A stretch of DNA of 59,813 bases from Cytobacillus oceanisediminis (lineage in GTDB: Bacteria > Bacillota > Bacilli > Bacillales > Cytobacillaceae). The stretch is from the NCBI RefSeq assembly GCF_003182355.1, contig NZ_QGTW01000023.1, positions 1 through 59,813 of the forward strand. Reading direction: 5' to 3'. The first letter of the stretch is position 1; each line of letters starts with the position of its first letter. Made by a program: the position numbers and the translations under genes. Below the pieces are notes generated by a model. It was given only the letters and a program-made list of their open reading frames with translations, ran no database searches and was not told the origin of the DNA. Of the stretch, positions 34,235 to 41,908 are shown piece after piece.

Positions 34235-34885
34235 CTATTCCTCACTTGCTTTATCTTCATTTGCTGTTGTTTCTCTTCCTTCTTCGCTTTCAGGTGTACC
34301 TGCTTCCTGTTCCTCGCCGCTATTAATTTCTTCCTCCTGTCTTGGAGGGAGAATAGAAGCAATAACCTGTTCTTCTTCGTTATTAATTTCATAGCCGCGA
34401 TTACCCTTAATGTCAGCTACCGTTAAAGTCTCATTCACCTGAAGATCGGTAACATCGACTTCAACAGCAGAAGGAATATTGCTTGGCGTAGCTGTTACAG
34501 ATACCTCATGCATGGACTGCTGCATTACCCCGCCGTCCTTCACTCCTGCTGCATCCCCAACCAGCACAACACGTACATCGGCAGTGATTTCCTTTGTCAT
34601 ATCCACAGCCAGGAAATCAGCATGGACAATTTCATTTTTTAAAGGATTGGACTGATAGTCGCCCAACATTACATCAAATTTATTCCCATTCAAATCCAAG
34701 GAGAAAACACCATTTCTGCCAACCTCCTTAATCGTCTTAAGGAAATCAGCTCCACTTAAATAGATGGATTTGCTCTCAAGCTTGGAACCATACAATACAG
34801 CAGGAATATTTCCTTCCTCGCGCAATGCGGTTAAGTGGGAATTACGTGATCCTTTTCTTTCTTTCGCTTGCAATACAGCTGTCAT
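34235..34885 (-). CDS. ctc: General stress protein Ctc, 50S ribosomal protein L25
   Basis: A 5S-rRNA-binding ribosomal protein of the long (TL5/Ctc) class. The N-terminal L25 domain (about 1-95, with RKGSRNSHLTALREEGNIPAVLYG) is followed by the Ctc beta domain. An acidic tail of about 40 residues (EEEINSGEEQEAGTPESEE) ends the 216-residue protein. AAGGGGATG precedes the ATG. A sigma-B promoter lies upstream (34945-34970), as in B. subtilis, where ctc is a classic sigma-B gene. Confidence 0.95.
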   Translation of the reverse strand: MTAVLQAKERKGSRNSHLTALREEGNIPAVLYGSKLESKSIYLSGADFLKTIKEVGRNGVFSLDLNGNKFDVMLGDYQSNPLKNEIVHADFLAVDMTKEITADVRVVLVGDAAGVKDGGVMQQSMHEVSVTATPSNIPSAVEVDVTDLQVNETLTVADIKGNRGYEINNEEEQVIASILPPRQEEEINSGEEQEAGTPESEEGRETTANEDKASEE

Positions 34886-34944
34886 AAATACATCCCCTTT
34901 CTCATTTTAGAAGTTATAAAGTCATGAACTGTCTATATAAAAAA

Positions 34945-34970
34945 ATGCCCTAAAATGAGAAAGTCTAAAC
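34945..34970 (-). promoter_or_regulatory. Sigma-B promoter of ctc
   Basis: Minus strand: GTTTAG (34965-34970), a 14-bp spacer and GGGCAT (34945-34950), against the sigma-B consensus GTTTAA-N14-GGGTAT. It starts about 55 bp before the ctc ATG. Confidence 0.85.
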
Positions 34971-35014
34971 GTTTTAGTTTTTTCAGCTTTATTACTTATT
35001 TAATGATAGCACAG

Positions 35015-35047
35015 CAGGCTTGCTTTTCAGCAAGCCTGGCCTGTTTT
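35015..35047 (-). terminator. Hairpin after prs (weak terminator)
   Basis: CAGGCTTGC, a 6-nt loop and GCAAGCCTG form a 9-bp perfect stem between prs and ctc. The T run (TTTTTTT) lies on the plus-strand side, so on the minus strand this is a hairpin without a good U tract. Confidence 0.5.
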
Positions 35048-35060
35048 TTTAATTTTACTA

Positions 35061-36017
35061 TCAATCGAACAGCGTGCTGACAGATTGCTCTTCATGCACA
35101 CGGATAATAGCTTCCCCGATAAGCGGCGCTACTGATAGTTCAACAATCTTATCTGTTTTCTTTTCTTCTGCAAGAGTGATTGAATTTGTCACAACCAGCT
35201 CTTTAATGGTTGAGTTTTCGATTCTTTCGATTGCAGGACCTGATAGGACAGGATGCGTACAGCATGCATACACTTCTGATGCGCCATTTTCAACAAGGGC
35301 ATTGGCCGCTAGTGTTATCGTTCCGGCGGTATCAATAATATCATCGATTAAGATGGCAATTTTTCCATCAATGTTACCCACAATGTTCATGACTTCTGCA
35401 ACATTTGGCTTCGGACGGCGCTTATCAATTATGGCAATTGGAGCCTTAAGGCGATCAGCCATTTTACGTGCGCGTGTTACACCGCCATGGTCAGGAGATA
35501 CGATTACGATATCGCCATCCATGATTTTGTTCTTAAAGTAATCAGACAGGATCGGCACTCCCATTAAATGATCAATAGGAATATCGAAGAAACCTTGAAT
35601 CTGTGGCGCATGCAAGTCAAGTGTGATTACGCGGGTCGCACCTGCTGTTTCAAGCAAGTTCGCCGCAAGCTTAGCTGTAATTGGCTCACGCGCTCTGGCT
35701 TTGCGGTCCTGGCGGGCATAGCCATAGTAAGGCATAACAATGTTGATTGTTTTTGCAGATGCACGTTTAAGCGCATCAATCATAATCAAGAGCTCCATTA
35801 AGTGCTCATTAACAGGAGAGCTTGTGGATTGGATAACGTACACATCGCATCCGCGGATACTTTCCTCAATATTGATTTGGATTTCACCATCGCTAAAACG
35901 GGTCACAGAACATTTCCCCAGCTCTACACCAATGACATTTGCAATTTCTGCAGCTAGCTTCCGGTTTGAATTTAAACTGAACACCTTTAAATTTGGATCT
36001 AAATACTGGTTAGACAT
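35061..36017 (-). CDS. prs: Ribose-phosphate pyrophosphokinase
   Basis: Makes PRPP from ribose-5-phosphate and ATP for purine, pyrimidine, histidine, tryptophan and NAD synthesis. It has 318 residues with PYYGYARQDRKARAREPIT (flexible loop), VVSPDHGGVTRARKMA and the PRPP loop IDDIIDTAGT near residue 220. ATG 36017 has TGGAGG upstream; the longer frame to 36035 has no site. It follows glmU, so sugar-nucleotide and PRPP synthesis are neighbours as in B. subtilis. Confidence 0.97.
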   Translation of the reverse strand: MSNQYLDPNLKVFSLNSNRKLAAEIANVIGVELGKCSVTRFSDGEIQINIEESIRGCDVYVIQSTSSPVNEHLMELLIMIDALKRASAKTINIVMPYYGYARQDRKARAREPITAKLAANLLETAGATRVITLDLHAPQIQGFFDIPIDHLMGVPILSDYFKNKIMDGDIVIVSPDHGGVTRARKMADRLKAPIAIIDKRRPKPNVAEVMNIVGNIDGKIAILIDDIIDTAGTITLAANALVENGASEVYACCTHPVLSGPAIERIENSTIKELVVTNSITLAEEKKTDKIVELSVAPLIGEAIIRVHEEQSVSTLFD

Positions 36018-36142
36018 GTTGGGCCTCCATCGCATTATTTCTTACTGAGGATGTTTAAAAGTCCGGGAAAAAGAACTGTCGAATTCCTGCGTCAGCTTGC
36101 TTCTCCGCTCTTTTTGTCCTCCTTTTTAAAATTTCCTTTTGT

Positions 36143-37510
36143 TTACTTGTTTAGCTTTTGAACGTAATTTTCCTTATTGACCTGGCGTGCACGGGCAATG
36201 GAAAGGGCTTCACCCGGAACATCCTCTGTAATGGTTGATCCTGCTGCTACATAAGCACCTTCACCAATAGTTACCGGTGCAACCAGATTTGAGTTACAGC
36301 CAATAAACACACCATCTTCTATTTTGGTCAGGTATTTATTTTTGCCATCATAATTGACAGTAATTGAACCGCAGCCCAAATTAACATCCTTGCCAATTTC
36401 TGCATCGCCAATATAGCTTAGATGAGAAGCCTTGCTCCCTTTTCCAAAGACAGACTTTTTCACTTCAACAAAGTTACCGATTTTCACTTCATCGTGAATG
36501 TCAGATTGCGGACGAATATGGGCAAATGGCCCAATATTCACCTGTGAGCCAATATGGCTGTCATATGCTGCAGATTGGCGGATTACTGTCTGATCCCCTA
36601 TATGGCAATCGGATATCTCCGTATGAGGTCCAATAACGCAATCTGAACCAATTAGCGTATTGCCTGAAAGAATGGTTCCAGGGTAAAGCACAGTATCAGA
36701 ACCAATTTTAACATCCGCACCAATATATGTGTTTAACGGATCAATGATTGTAACTCCATTACGCATATGTTCTTCATTTATCCGCTTTTTCATGAATGTT
36801 TCTGCCTGGGATAGTGCTACCCGGTCATTGACACCTAAAGTCTCCTCAAAATCGGCTGTTTGATAAGCCGTAACGATTTCACCCTCATTTTTAAGGATTT
36901 CAATGACATCCGGAAGGTAATATTCGCCCTGGACATTATCATTTGTAACCTTGTTCAAGGCTTCAAAAAGTGCTTTATTATCAAAGCAGTAAGTTCCAGT
37001 ATTGATTTCTTTAATCTTGCGCTCTTCTTCTGAAGCATCTTTGTGTTCTACGATTTTTTCAACCATAGCCTGCTCATTGCGGATTACACGCCCATATCCA
37101 AATGGACTTTCCGCATGCGCAGTTAAAATAGTCGCTTTTGCAGAAAGCTCTTCATGATGCTTAAAAAGCGCTTCCATTGTTTCATGCTTGATAAGCGGAG
37201 TATCTCCACAAACAACGATGGTGACGCCTTCTTTCCCTTCAAGCAATTCGCGTGCCTGCATTACGGCATGTGCTGTACCAAGCTGCTCCACCTGAAGAGC
37301 ATATTTGCTGCTTGAACCCAGCTGTTCTTCAACCATCTCGGCGCCATGCCCTGTAATAGTGACAATTTCTTTTATATTAAGCTTTGAAACTTGATCAACA
37401 ACATGTTGAACCATCGGTTTACCGCACACAGGATGAAGGACTTTATAAAGCTTTGACTTCATTCTTGTCCCCTGGCCTGCGGCTAAAATTACCGCGTATC
37501 GATTAGACAT
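36143..37510 (-). CDS. glmU: Bifunctional N-acetylglucosamine-1-phosphate uridyltransferase / glucosamine-1-phosphate acetyltransferase
   Basis: Makes UDP-GlcNAc for peptidoglycan and teichoic acids. The N-terminal uridyltransferase carries LAAGQGTRMKSKLYKVLHP (9-27). From about residue 250 a left-handed beta helix of hexapeptide repeats forms the acetyltransferase, with the active-site histidine in KKSVFGKGSKASHLSYIGDA. It has 455 residues, and GGAGGCC precedes the ATG. A sigma-A promoter lies directly upstream (37547-37575). Confidence 0.97.
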   Translation of the reverse strand: MSNRYAVILAAGQGTRMKSKLYKVLHPVCGKPMVQHVVDQVSKLNIKEIVTITGHGAEMVEEQLGSSSKYALQVEQLGTAHAVMQARELLEGKEGVTIVVCGDTPLIKHETMEALFKHHEELSAKATILTAHAESPFGYGRVIRNEQAMVEKIVEHKDASEEERKIKEINTGTYCFDNKALFEALNKVTNDNVQGEYYLPDVIEILKNEGEIVTAYQTADFEETLGVNDRVALSQAETFMKKRINEEHMRNGVTIIDPLNTYIGADVKIGSDTVLYPGTILSGNTLIGSDCVIGPHTEISDCHIGDQTVIRQSAAYDSHIGSQVNIGPFAHIRPQSDIHDEVKIGNFVEVKKSVFGKGSKASHLSYIGDAEIGKDVNLGCGSITVNYDGKNKYLTKIEDGVFIGCNSNLVAPVTIGEGAYVAAGSTITEDVPGEALSIARARQVNKENYVQKLNK

Positions 37511-37546
37511 TTACAGGCCTCCAATTTAACCTTTTTATCCATTAAG

Positions 37547-37575
37547 AATATATCTTAAATGGGCTCTTATTTCAA
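37547..37575 (-). promoter_or_regulatory. glmU-prs promoter (sigma-A)
   Basis: Minus strand: TTGAAA (37570-37575), a 17-bp spacer and TATATT (37547-37552), ending 37 bp before the glmU ATG. Confidence 0.75.
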
Positions 37576-37670
37576 GGAATGATAACAAAGTACAAATATT
37601 TGTCATTACCGTAAACGGTATTTTCACAAAAAATGGTTTATTTCCCCAAAAGACAGGGTACAGGAAATAT

Positions 37671-37714
37671 AAAAAAAAGCCCTAAGCCCCTCCATTATCT
37701 GGCGGGCTTAGAGC
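37671..37714 (-). terminator. Second terminator after spoVG
   Basis: The minus strand has GCTCTAAGCCC, a 14-nt loop, GGGCTTAGGGC and eight T. Confidence 0.85.
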
Positions 37715-37731
37715 TAAAAAGCTGAAAAAAT

Positions 37732-37765
37732 AAAAAAGAGCCTTACTTATGAAGTAGGCCCTTGT
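37732..37765 (-). terminator. First terminator after spoVG
   Basis: The minus strand has GGGCCTACTT, a short loop, AAGTAAGGCTC and six T. Together with the next hairpin it makes a tandem stop before glmU. Confidence 0.85.
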
Positions 37766-37776
37766 TGTTTTATTCT

Positions 37777-38067
37777 TTAGGAAGCACCGGCTTCTTCAAA
37801 TTCAACTTCTAATTCACCTAAACGGTGGTACTCGGCTAATACAGCCTCCTGGATTTTACCGCGCGTTCCTGAGTTAATTGGGTGAGCAATATCTCTAAAT
37901 TCTCCATCCGGAGTACGTTTGCTAGGCATAGCTACAAATAAGCCATTGTTCCCATCAATCACACGAATATCATGAACAACAAATTCATGATCCAAAGTAA
38001 TAGATGCGATAGCCCTCATTCGTCCATCCGTATTGACGCGGCGTAATCTAACGTCTGTCACTTCCAT
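37777..38067 (-). CDS. spoVG: SpoVG, septation/sporulation regulator and RNA/DNA-binding protein
   Basis: A small conserved protein that delays asymmetric septation and binds nucleic acid in several Firmicutes. The 96 residues start MEVTDVRLRRVNTDGRMRA, nearly identical to B. subtilis SpoVG. ATG 38067 has AAGGTGGTGA upstream; the GTG at 38079 would overlap that site. A sigma-H promoter is at 38110-38138, inside an AT-rich stretch of the kind AbrB binds. Confidence 0.97.
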   Translation of the reverse strand: MEVTDVRLRRVNTDGRMRAIASITLDHEFVVHDIRVIDGNNGLFVAMPSKRTPDGEFRDIAHPINSGTRGKIQEAVLAEYHRLGELEVEFEEAGAS

Positions 38068-38109
38068 TCTGTTCACCACCTTTTCCAGAAGATATAATCC
38101 TAATTTTAT

Positions 38110-38138
38110 AAATTCAACATATTTCCTAATTCTCCTTC
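38110..38138 (-). promoter_or_regulatory. Sigma-H promoter of spoVG
   Basis: Minus strand: GAAGGAGAA (38130-38138), an 11-bp spacer and GTTGAATTT (38110-38118). It fits the sigma-H form RNAGGAWWW-N11-RNNGAATWW with one mismatch. The start site would be about 35 bp before the spoVG ATG. Confidence 0.7.
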
Positions 38139-38254
38139 TTAAATGGGAAAATATTTTTTGAATATTTTGTTCATCTTTTTGCTTTTATCAAAATTGCAGA
38201 TAAAGCTCTAGTTACGCCTCTTATATCAGAATTTTTTCCTCTATTTTGGATAAT

Positions 38255-38283
38255 AAAAAAACGCCCGTTTTATTTAACGAGCG
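38255..38283 (-). terminator. Terminator of ridA (overlaps the gene end)
   Basis: The minus strand has CGCTCGTT, a 6-nt loop, AACGGGCG and seven T. Its left arm is made by the last codons of ridA. Confidence 0.85.
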
Positions 38284-38644
38284 CAACTACTTCTATCTCC
38301 ACCAATGCATCCTTCGGAAGGCGGGCTACCTCTACACAGGAACGTGCGGGCTTATGCGTGCTGAAATATTCTCCATACACTTCATTGATTGCTGAAAAAT
38401 CATTCATGTCTTTTATAAATACAGTTGTTTTTACAACAGTATTTAAAGAAGCACCTGCCTCTTCCAATACAGACTGAAGGTTTTTAAAAACCTGGTGAGT
38501 CTGCACTTTTACATCACCCTCAATCATTGCTCCTTCTGCTGTAAGCGGAATCTGTCCTGAGCTGTAAAAAAGATTGTTGACTGTAATTCCTTGTGAATAT
38601 GGCCCAATTGCTGCAGGAGCCTGGTTTGTTTGAATGATTTTCAT
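38270..38644 (-). CDS. ridA: RidA-family enamine/imine deaminase (YabJ)
   Basis: A trimeric RidA/YjgF protein that hydrolyses reactive enamine/imine intermediates. In B. subtilis YabJ is also needed for normal purine-gene regulation with PurR. It has 124 residues, with PAAIGPYSQGI at the N terminus and RSCVEVARLPKDALVEIE carrying the substrate-binding arginine. ATG 38644 has AGGGGGAG upstream. It follows purR, with a family C element between them. Confidence 0.95.
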   Translation of the reverse strand: MKIIQTNQAPAAIGPYSQGITVNNLFYSSGQIPLTAEGAMIEGDVKVQTHQVFKNLQSVLEEAGASLNTVVKTTVFIKDMNDFSAINEVYGEYFSTHKPARSCVEVARLPKDALVEIEVVALVK

Positions 38645-38676
38645 GAATTCTCCCCCTAAAAATATCATTTATTTTT

Positions 38677-38760
38677 AGCTCTGTTAAACTTGCCTGTTAA
38701 TTTCCGCTCCTGGTACTCAGCGAACGGCAGGCGGTAAATAATGTGCTTTAAACGTAACCT
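38677..38760. mobile_element. Family C MITE-like repeat, copy C2 (between purR and ridA)
   Basis: It begins AGCTCTGTTAAACTTGCCTG and continues TTTCCGCTCCTGGTACTCAG as in C3 and C4. Read in reverse, the other end is AGGTTACGTTTAAAGCAC and abuts the purR stop. The interior is largely deleted. Confidence 0.65.
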
Positions 38761-39577
38761 ATTTTTTAAAATAGTTTCCTTCACTTACATTGATCTTCTT
38801 TTCCCGTACATCTACATCGGAGAGGCGCACAAGAGAAAGGTACTCATCAACCAGCCGTTCTTCTGCTTTTTCAGCCTCAACCAGGACAGCAATCCCAGCC
38901 AGATTGGCTTTAAATTCCTCCAGCATGCTGACCATGCCATTCACTGTTCCGCCGGCTTTCATAAAGTCATCGATGATTAAGACATTGGATCCTTCCGGAA
39001 GGCTTCGTTTTGAGAGAACCATCGTTTGGATCCTTTTTGCCGATCCTGACACATAATTAATGCTTACAGTCGAACCTTCTGTCACCTTGCTGTCCCGCCT
39101 TACAATGACAACAGGTACATTGAGATAGTTAGCGGCAGCATATGCGAGGGGTATCCCTTTGGTAGCCACTGTCATTACGACATCAATTGGTTTATCTGCA
39201 AATGCGGAGGCAAATAGTCTACCGGCACGCTGGACAATCAGTGGATCCCCCAATATGTCGGTCATATACAGATATCCGCCCGGCAAAAGCCTTTCTGGAC
39301 TGGCTATCAGGCCGCATAGCTCATCTACAAATGGACGAGCCTCATCATCCGTTACCTTTACATTGAACTTGACTCCGCCAGCTGCTCCGGAAACGGTCTG
39401 CAGTGTACCTATTCCCCTCTGCTCAAATGTTTCTTTAATGATTGTTAAATCCTCGCTAATGGAGGACTTGGCAGAACCATATCTTTCTGAAAAGAAAGTT
39501 AAGGATACCAGCTGACGCGGATGGTTTAATAAATAATTGGTCATATCTATTAACCGTTCGCTTCTGCGAAATTTCAT
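38759..39577 (-). CDS. purR: Purine operon repressor PurR
   Basis: Represses purine genes; repression is relieved by PRPP. An N-terminal winged helix (about 1-72, MKFRRSERLIDMTNYLLNHP) is followed by a phosphoribosyltransferase-like effector domain with PRPP loop VLIIDDFMKAGGT near residue 200. ATG 39577 has GGGGG 8 bp upstream. At 272 residues it is a little shorter than B. subtilis PurR (285), lacking the last C-terminal residues. A PurBox pair upstream implies autoregulation. Confidence 0.96.
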   Translation of the reverse strand: MKFRRSERLIDMTNYLLNHPRQLVSLTFFSERYGSAKSSISEDLTIIKETFEQRGIGTLQTVSGAAGGVKFNVKVTDDEARPFVDELCGLIASPERLLPGGYLYMTDILGDPLIVQRAGRLFASAFADKPIDVVMTVATKGIPLAYAAANYLNVPVVIVRRDSKVTEGSTVSINYVSGSAKRIQTMVLSKRSLPEGSNVLIIDDFMKAGGTVNGMVSMLEEFKANLAGIAVLVEAEKAEERLVDEYLSLVRLSDVDVREKKINVSEGNYFKK

Positions 39578-39594
39578 TTGTGGAACCCCCATGT

Positions 39595-39639
39595 AAATCC
39601 GAATATTTTAACGATAATATACCATTAATATACGGATTT
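39595..39639 (-). promoter_or_regulatory. PurBox pair in front of purR
   Basis: Two inverted boxes, AAATCCGAATATT (from 39595) and AATATACGGATTT (to 39639). As 14-bp boxes they are separated by 17 bp, the arrangement of PurR operators. GGTATATTATCG between them may hold the -10 element. Confidence 0.65.
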
Positions 39640-40510
39640 AATCAAGCCTATGCCTTTCCCCAAGCATTCTGACAGCAAACACCTGATCACAGAATCCTCT
39701 TAAGCCATTATAAATCCGATGCATTCTTGAATCATGGTGGACAAGTCCAAACACAGTAGGGCCGCTGCCGCTCATCAGGACAGCATCTGCCCCAAACCTT
39801 TTCATTTGGTCTTTAATTTGCGCCACCTCAGGATGCATCTGCAATGTTACATCCTCAAGAACATTTCCGAGATTATGGCAAACCCCTGCATAGCTTCCGT
39901 TATGTATAGCTTCAATCATTCCGCCAGTATTCGGATGGTGTACCTGGCTTACATCCAGCCTTCTATAAACATCCGCTGTCGATACGCCGATAAATGGCTT
40001 GGCCAGTATTACCCAGCAAGTAGGAGGTGCGGGAAGCTCTTTAATCACTTCTCCTCTTCCTTTTGCCAAAGCAGTCCCTCCATAAACACAAAAAGACACA
40101 TCCGAACCAATTTCCGAACCAATTTCAGCAAGTTCATCCATTGAAAGGCCTAATTCCCATAGCTTGTTTAGACCTCTAAGTGTAGCTGCCGCATCACTGC
40201 TTCCGCCCGCAAGTCCTGCAGCAACAGGAATCGTTTTTTCGATTGTAATGGCTACACCTTTTTGCACTCGAAACCGTTCTTTAAGAAGATGCGCAGCCTG
40301 ATATGCCAGATTCCGCTGATCATCCGGGACAAAACGGTTATGCGAGATAATTTTTATTTCATTTTTGTCTAAAAGCGTTAATTCCAGGCGGTCCGCCAAA
40401 TCAATAGTTGTCATAATCATTTCAACTTCATGATAGCCATCTTCCCTTTTATGTAAAACATCCAATGACAAATTGATTTTAGCAGGTGCCTTAACCATGA
40501 CCTTCAACAT
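39638..40510 (-). CDS. ispE: 4-diphosphocytidyl-2-C-methyl-D-erythritol kinase
   Basis: GHMP kinase of the MEP isoprenoid pathway that phosphorylates CDP-methylerythritol. It has 290 residues with the PAKINLSLDV N-terminal motif and the ATP loop PVAAGLAGGSSDAAA. The C-terminal GADAVLMSGSGPTVFGLV is typical of the family. The start is uncertain: ATG 40510 follows AGGTGG closely, and the adjacent TTG (40507) has better spacing. It precedes purR and its stop overlaps the PurBox region by a base or two. Confidence 0.94.
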   Translation of the reverse strand: MLKVMVKAPAKINLSLDVLHKREDGYHEVEMIMTTIDLADRLELTLLDKNEIKIISHNRFVPDDQRNLAYQAAHLLKERFRVQKGVAITIEKTIPVAAGLAGGSSDAAATLRGLNKLWELGLSMDELAEIGSEIGSDVSFCVYGGTALAKGRGEVIKELPAPPTCWVILAKPFIGVSTADVYRRLDVSQVHHPNTGGMIEAIHNGSYAGVCHNLGNVLEDVTLQMHPEVAQIKDQMKRFGADAVLMSGSGPTVFGLVHHDSRMHRIYNGLRGFCDQVFAVRMLGERHRLD

Positions 40511-40554
40511 TTCCACCTACTTCTTTAAATATAAAAAAATTTATAAAATTGAAC

Positions 40555-40815
40555 TTTGATAACTGTCTAGCTCCAGGCATCATCGGCTCGAGGTCATAAG
40601 CCAATCCGTCAAGAAGGTTAAAGAACAACCTTTATGCAGGCTTGTCTTATGCTTGAGGCCCGCAGGACAAGGAAAGCTTTGTCAGCGTACTCATCGTACG
40701 ACTAAAAGCGGTAGTTTTTGGGAGGATGCGGGTCATGCAGACGTTGCCCCAGGACGCGGCATTTTCATCTGCATTCCACATAACAGGTGCCTTATGCTTT
40801 TCTTATAGAGCGTCT
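40555..40815. repeat. Family A/B composite repeat, copy A6 (sspF-ispE gap)
   Basis: It begins GTCTAGCTCCAGGC and GGCTCGAGGTCATAAGCC, has AGAAGGTTAAAGAACAACCTT, then CAGACGTTGCCCCAGGACGC. GAGGCCCGCAGGAC and GGATGCGGGTCATGCAG echo family B. The copy fills more than half of the 488-bp gap. Confidence 0.75.
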
Positions 40816-40927
40816 CCATTTTTTGTCCTATTTTACCACAAATTGAACAGAAAAGCGCAAGGGCCTGAATAATAAGGTTCTTTTGAGATTTTCGGCCTTT
40901 TAGAGACATTTCTAAATAATAAATGCC

Positions 40928-40950
40928 GAAGCGTAAGCTCCGGCAGCCGC
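40928..40950 (-). terminator. Probable terminator of sspF
   Basis: The minus strand has GCCGGAGC, TTAC loop, GCTTCGGC and ATTTATT. The stem is good, the T tract is poor. Confidence 0.5.
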
Positions 40951-40998
40951 AGTACTTTTTTTATTGTTAATGGTTGAAACAATGAACAAAGCTATGTG

Positions 40999-41172
40999 TT
41001 ATTTGCTAAGATTTTGCTGTGCCATTTCGATAGCCCGCTTCACCATATTGCCGGCATCTTTGGCACGAATGCCGCCCCAGCCTTCTTTTTGGACTACATC
41101 ATAAAACCCAAGCTCTTTTGCGATTTCTTCTTTTAAACCATTTGACATAACGCCTCTTCTTCCGCCCAACAT
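40999..41172 (-). CDS. sspF: Small acid-soluble spore protein, alpha/beta-type-like SspF
   Basis: A DNA-binding protein that helps protect spore DNA. A 57-residue frame begins MLGGRRGVMSNGLKEEIAKE and continues with GFYDVVQKEGWGGIRAKDAG and NMVKRAIEMAQ, the SASP signature; it is easily overlooked because it is so short. AAGGAGATG precedes the ATG. A sigma-G promoter is at 41200-41229. It lies between veg and ispE as in B. subtilis (SspF has 61 residues). A frame-shifted overlap at 41099-41281 is a shadow. Confidence 0.95.
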   Translation of the reverse strand: MLGGRRGVMSNGLKEEIAKELGFYDVVQKEGWGGIRAKDAGNMVKRAIEMAQQNLSK

Positions 41173-41199
41173 TAACATCTCCTTTTACTGCGGTACTTT

Positions 41200-41229
41200 T
41201 ATTATGGAACAGGGACCTTCTATTCATAA
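41200..41229 (-). promoter_or_regulatory. Sigma-G promoter of sspF
   Basis: Minus strand: TTATG (41225-41229), an 18-bp spacer and CATAATA (41200-41206). One mismatch to GHATR, and a perfect -10. Confidence 0.7.
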
Positions 41230-41325
41230 GACCCTTATTTATCCTGAATAAACAGCCCCTCAGCAAAAAAAGACAAAACAAAAAGCAGCAAACAAAATGT
41301 TCACCGCTCTGCTGTAAAATATATG

Positions 41326-41589
41326 TTAGCTTAAAGCAACCTGTCCTGATGTGTCTTCGTAGAATGTAATTTGAACCGTTTCTGTTAAAACATCCGCATA
41401 GCTATAAGATACACGTTCAAATGCATTTTCATCTTGATCTAATTCAATCACAAATACGGAAGGGTACGTTTCTGCCAAAACACCTGAACGCTCAATGGTC
41501 TTTCTGCGTCCGCCATTTGCTTTTAGCAAGAGCCTTTTTCCAAGATTTGAATCAAGAGCTTTTTTAATATCCAATAATGTTTTTGCCAT
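41326..41589 (-). CDS. veg: Veg protein (biofilm-related, strongly expressed)
   Basis: A highly conserved small Firmicutes protein; in B. subtilis it is reported to favour biofilm gene expression by antagonising SinR. The 87 residues start MAKTLLDIKKALDSNLGKRL. GGRRKTIERSGVLAETYPS and the Tyr/Asp-rich C-terminal half follow. ATG 41589 has GAGGTGG upstream. The promoter at 41611-41639 is close to consensus, in keeping with the very strong veg promoter of B. subtilis. Confidence 0.95.
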   Translation of the reverse strand: MAKTLLDIKKALDSNLGKRLLLKANGGRRKTIERSGVLAETYPSVFVIELDQDENAFERVSYSYADVLTETVQITFYEDTSGQVALS

Positions 41590-41610
41590 TCGGTCCACCT
41601 CACTATGTAA

Positions 41611-41639
41611 AGTATATCACACTGACACAATACTGTCAA
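41611..41639 (-). promoter_or_regulatory. veg promoter (strong sigma-A)
   Basis: Minus strand: TTGACA (41634-41639), a 17-bp spacer and TATACT (41611-41616), with A/T-rich sequence upstream suitable as an UP element. Confidence 0.92.
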
Positions 41640-41866
41640 ATAAAAATATAAATTATAACAGTCTTTAAAAATAAATGTCAATATGTTTTCTTCTACTTTT
41701 TCTTCTAATTTTCAACAATTTTAGGATTACCTTAAACTTAAAAGAATATGTATCGTTTTTAAAGATCCGTTTGGAAAGCGATCTATCAGCTGTTCCTCTT
41801 CTCTTTCCAGAGGTTTTGAATGTCAAAATACATCATAATTTGTAGCTTTATGCTTTTTTGTTGTAA

Positions 41867-41903
41867 CAAAAAAACAAGCCGTTCCATAAATATAAACGGC
41901 TTG
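41867..41903 (-). terminator. Terminator of yabG
   Basis: The minus strand has CAAGCCGTT, an 11-nt loop, AACGGCTTG and seven T. Confidence 0.88.
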
Positions 41904-41908
41904 CCGGA

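Noticed and set aside
36077..36083. TGTCGAA (Spo0A box) upstream of prs
   Set aside because: A single 7-bp match without a second box or link to a sporulation gene is expected by chance.
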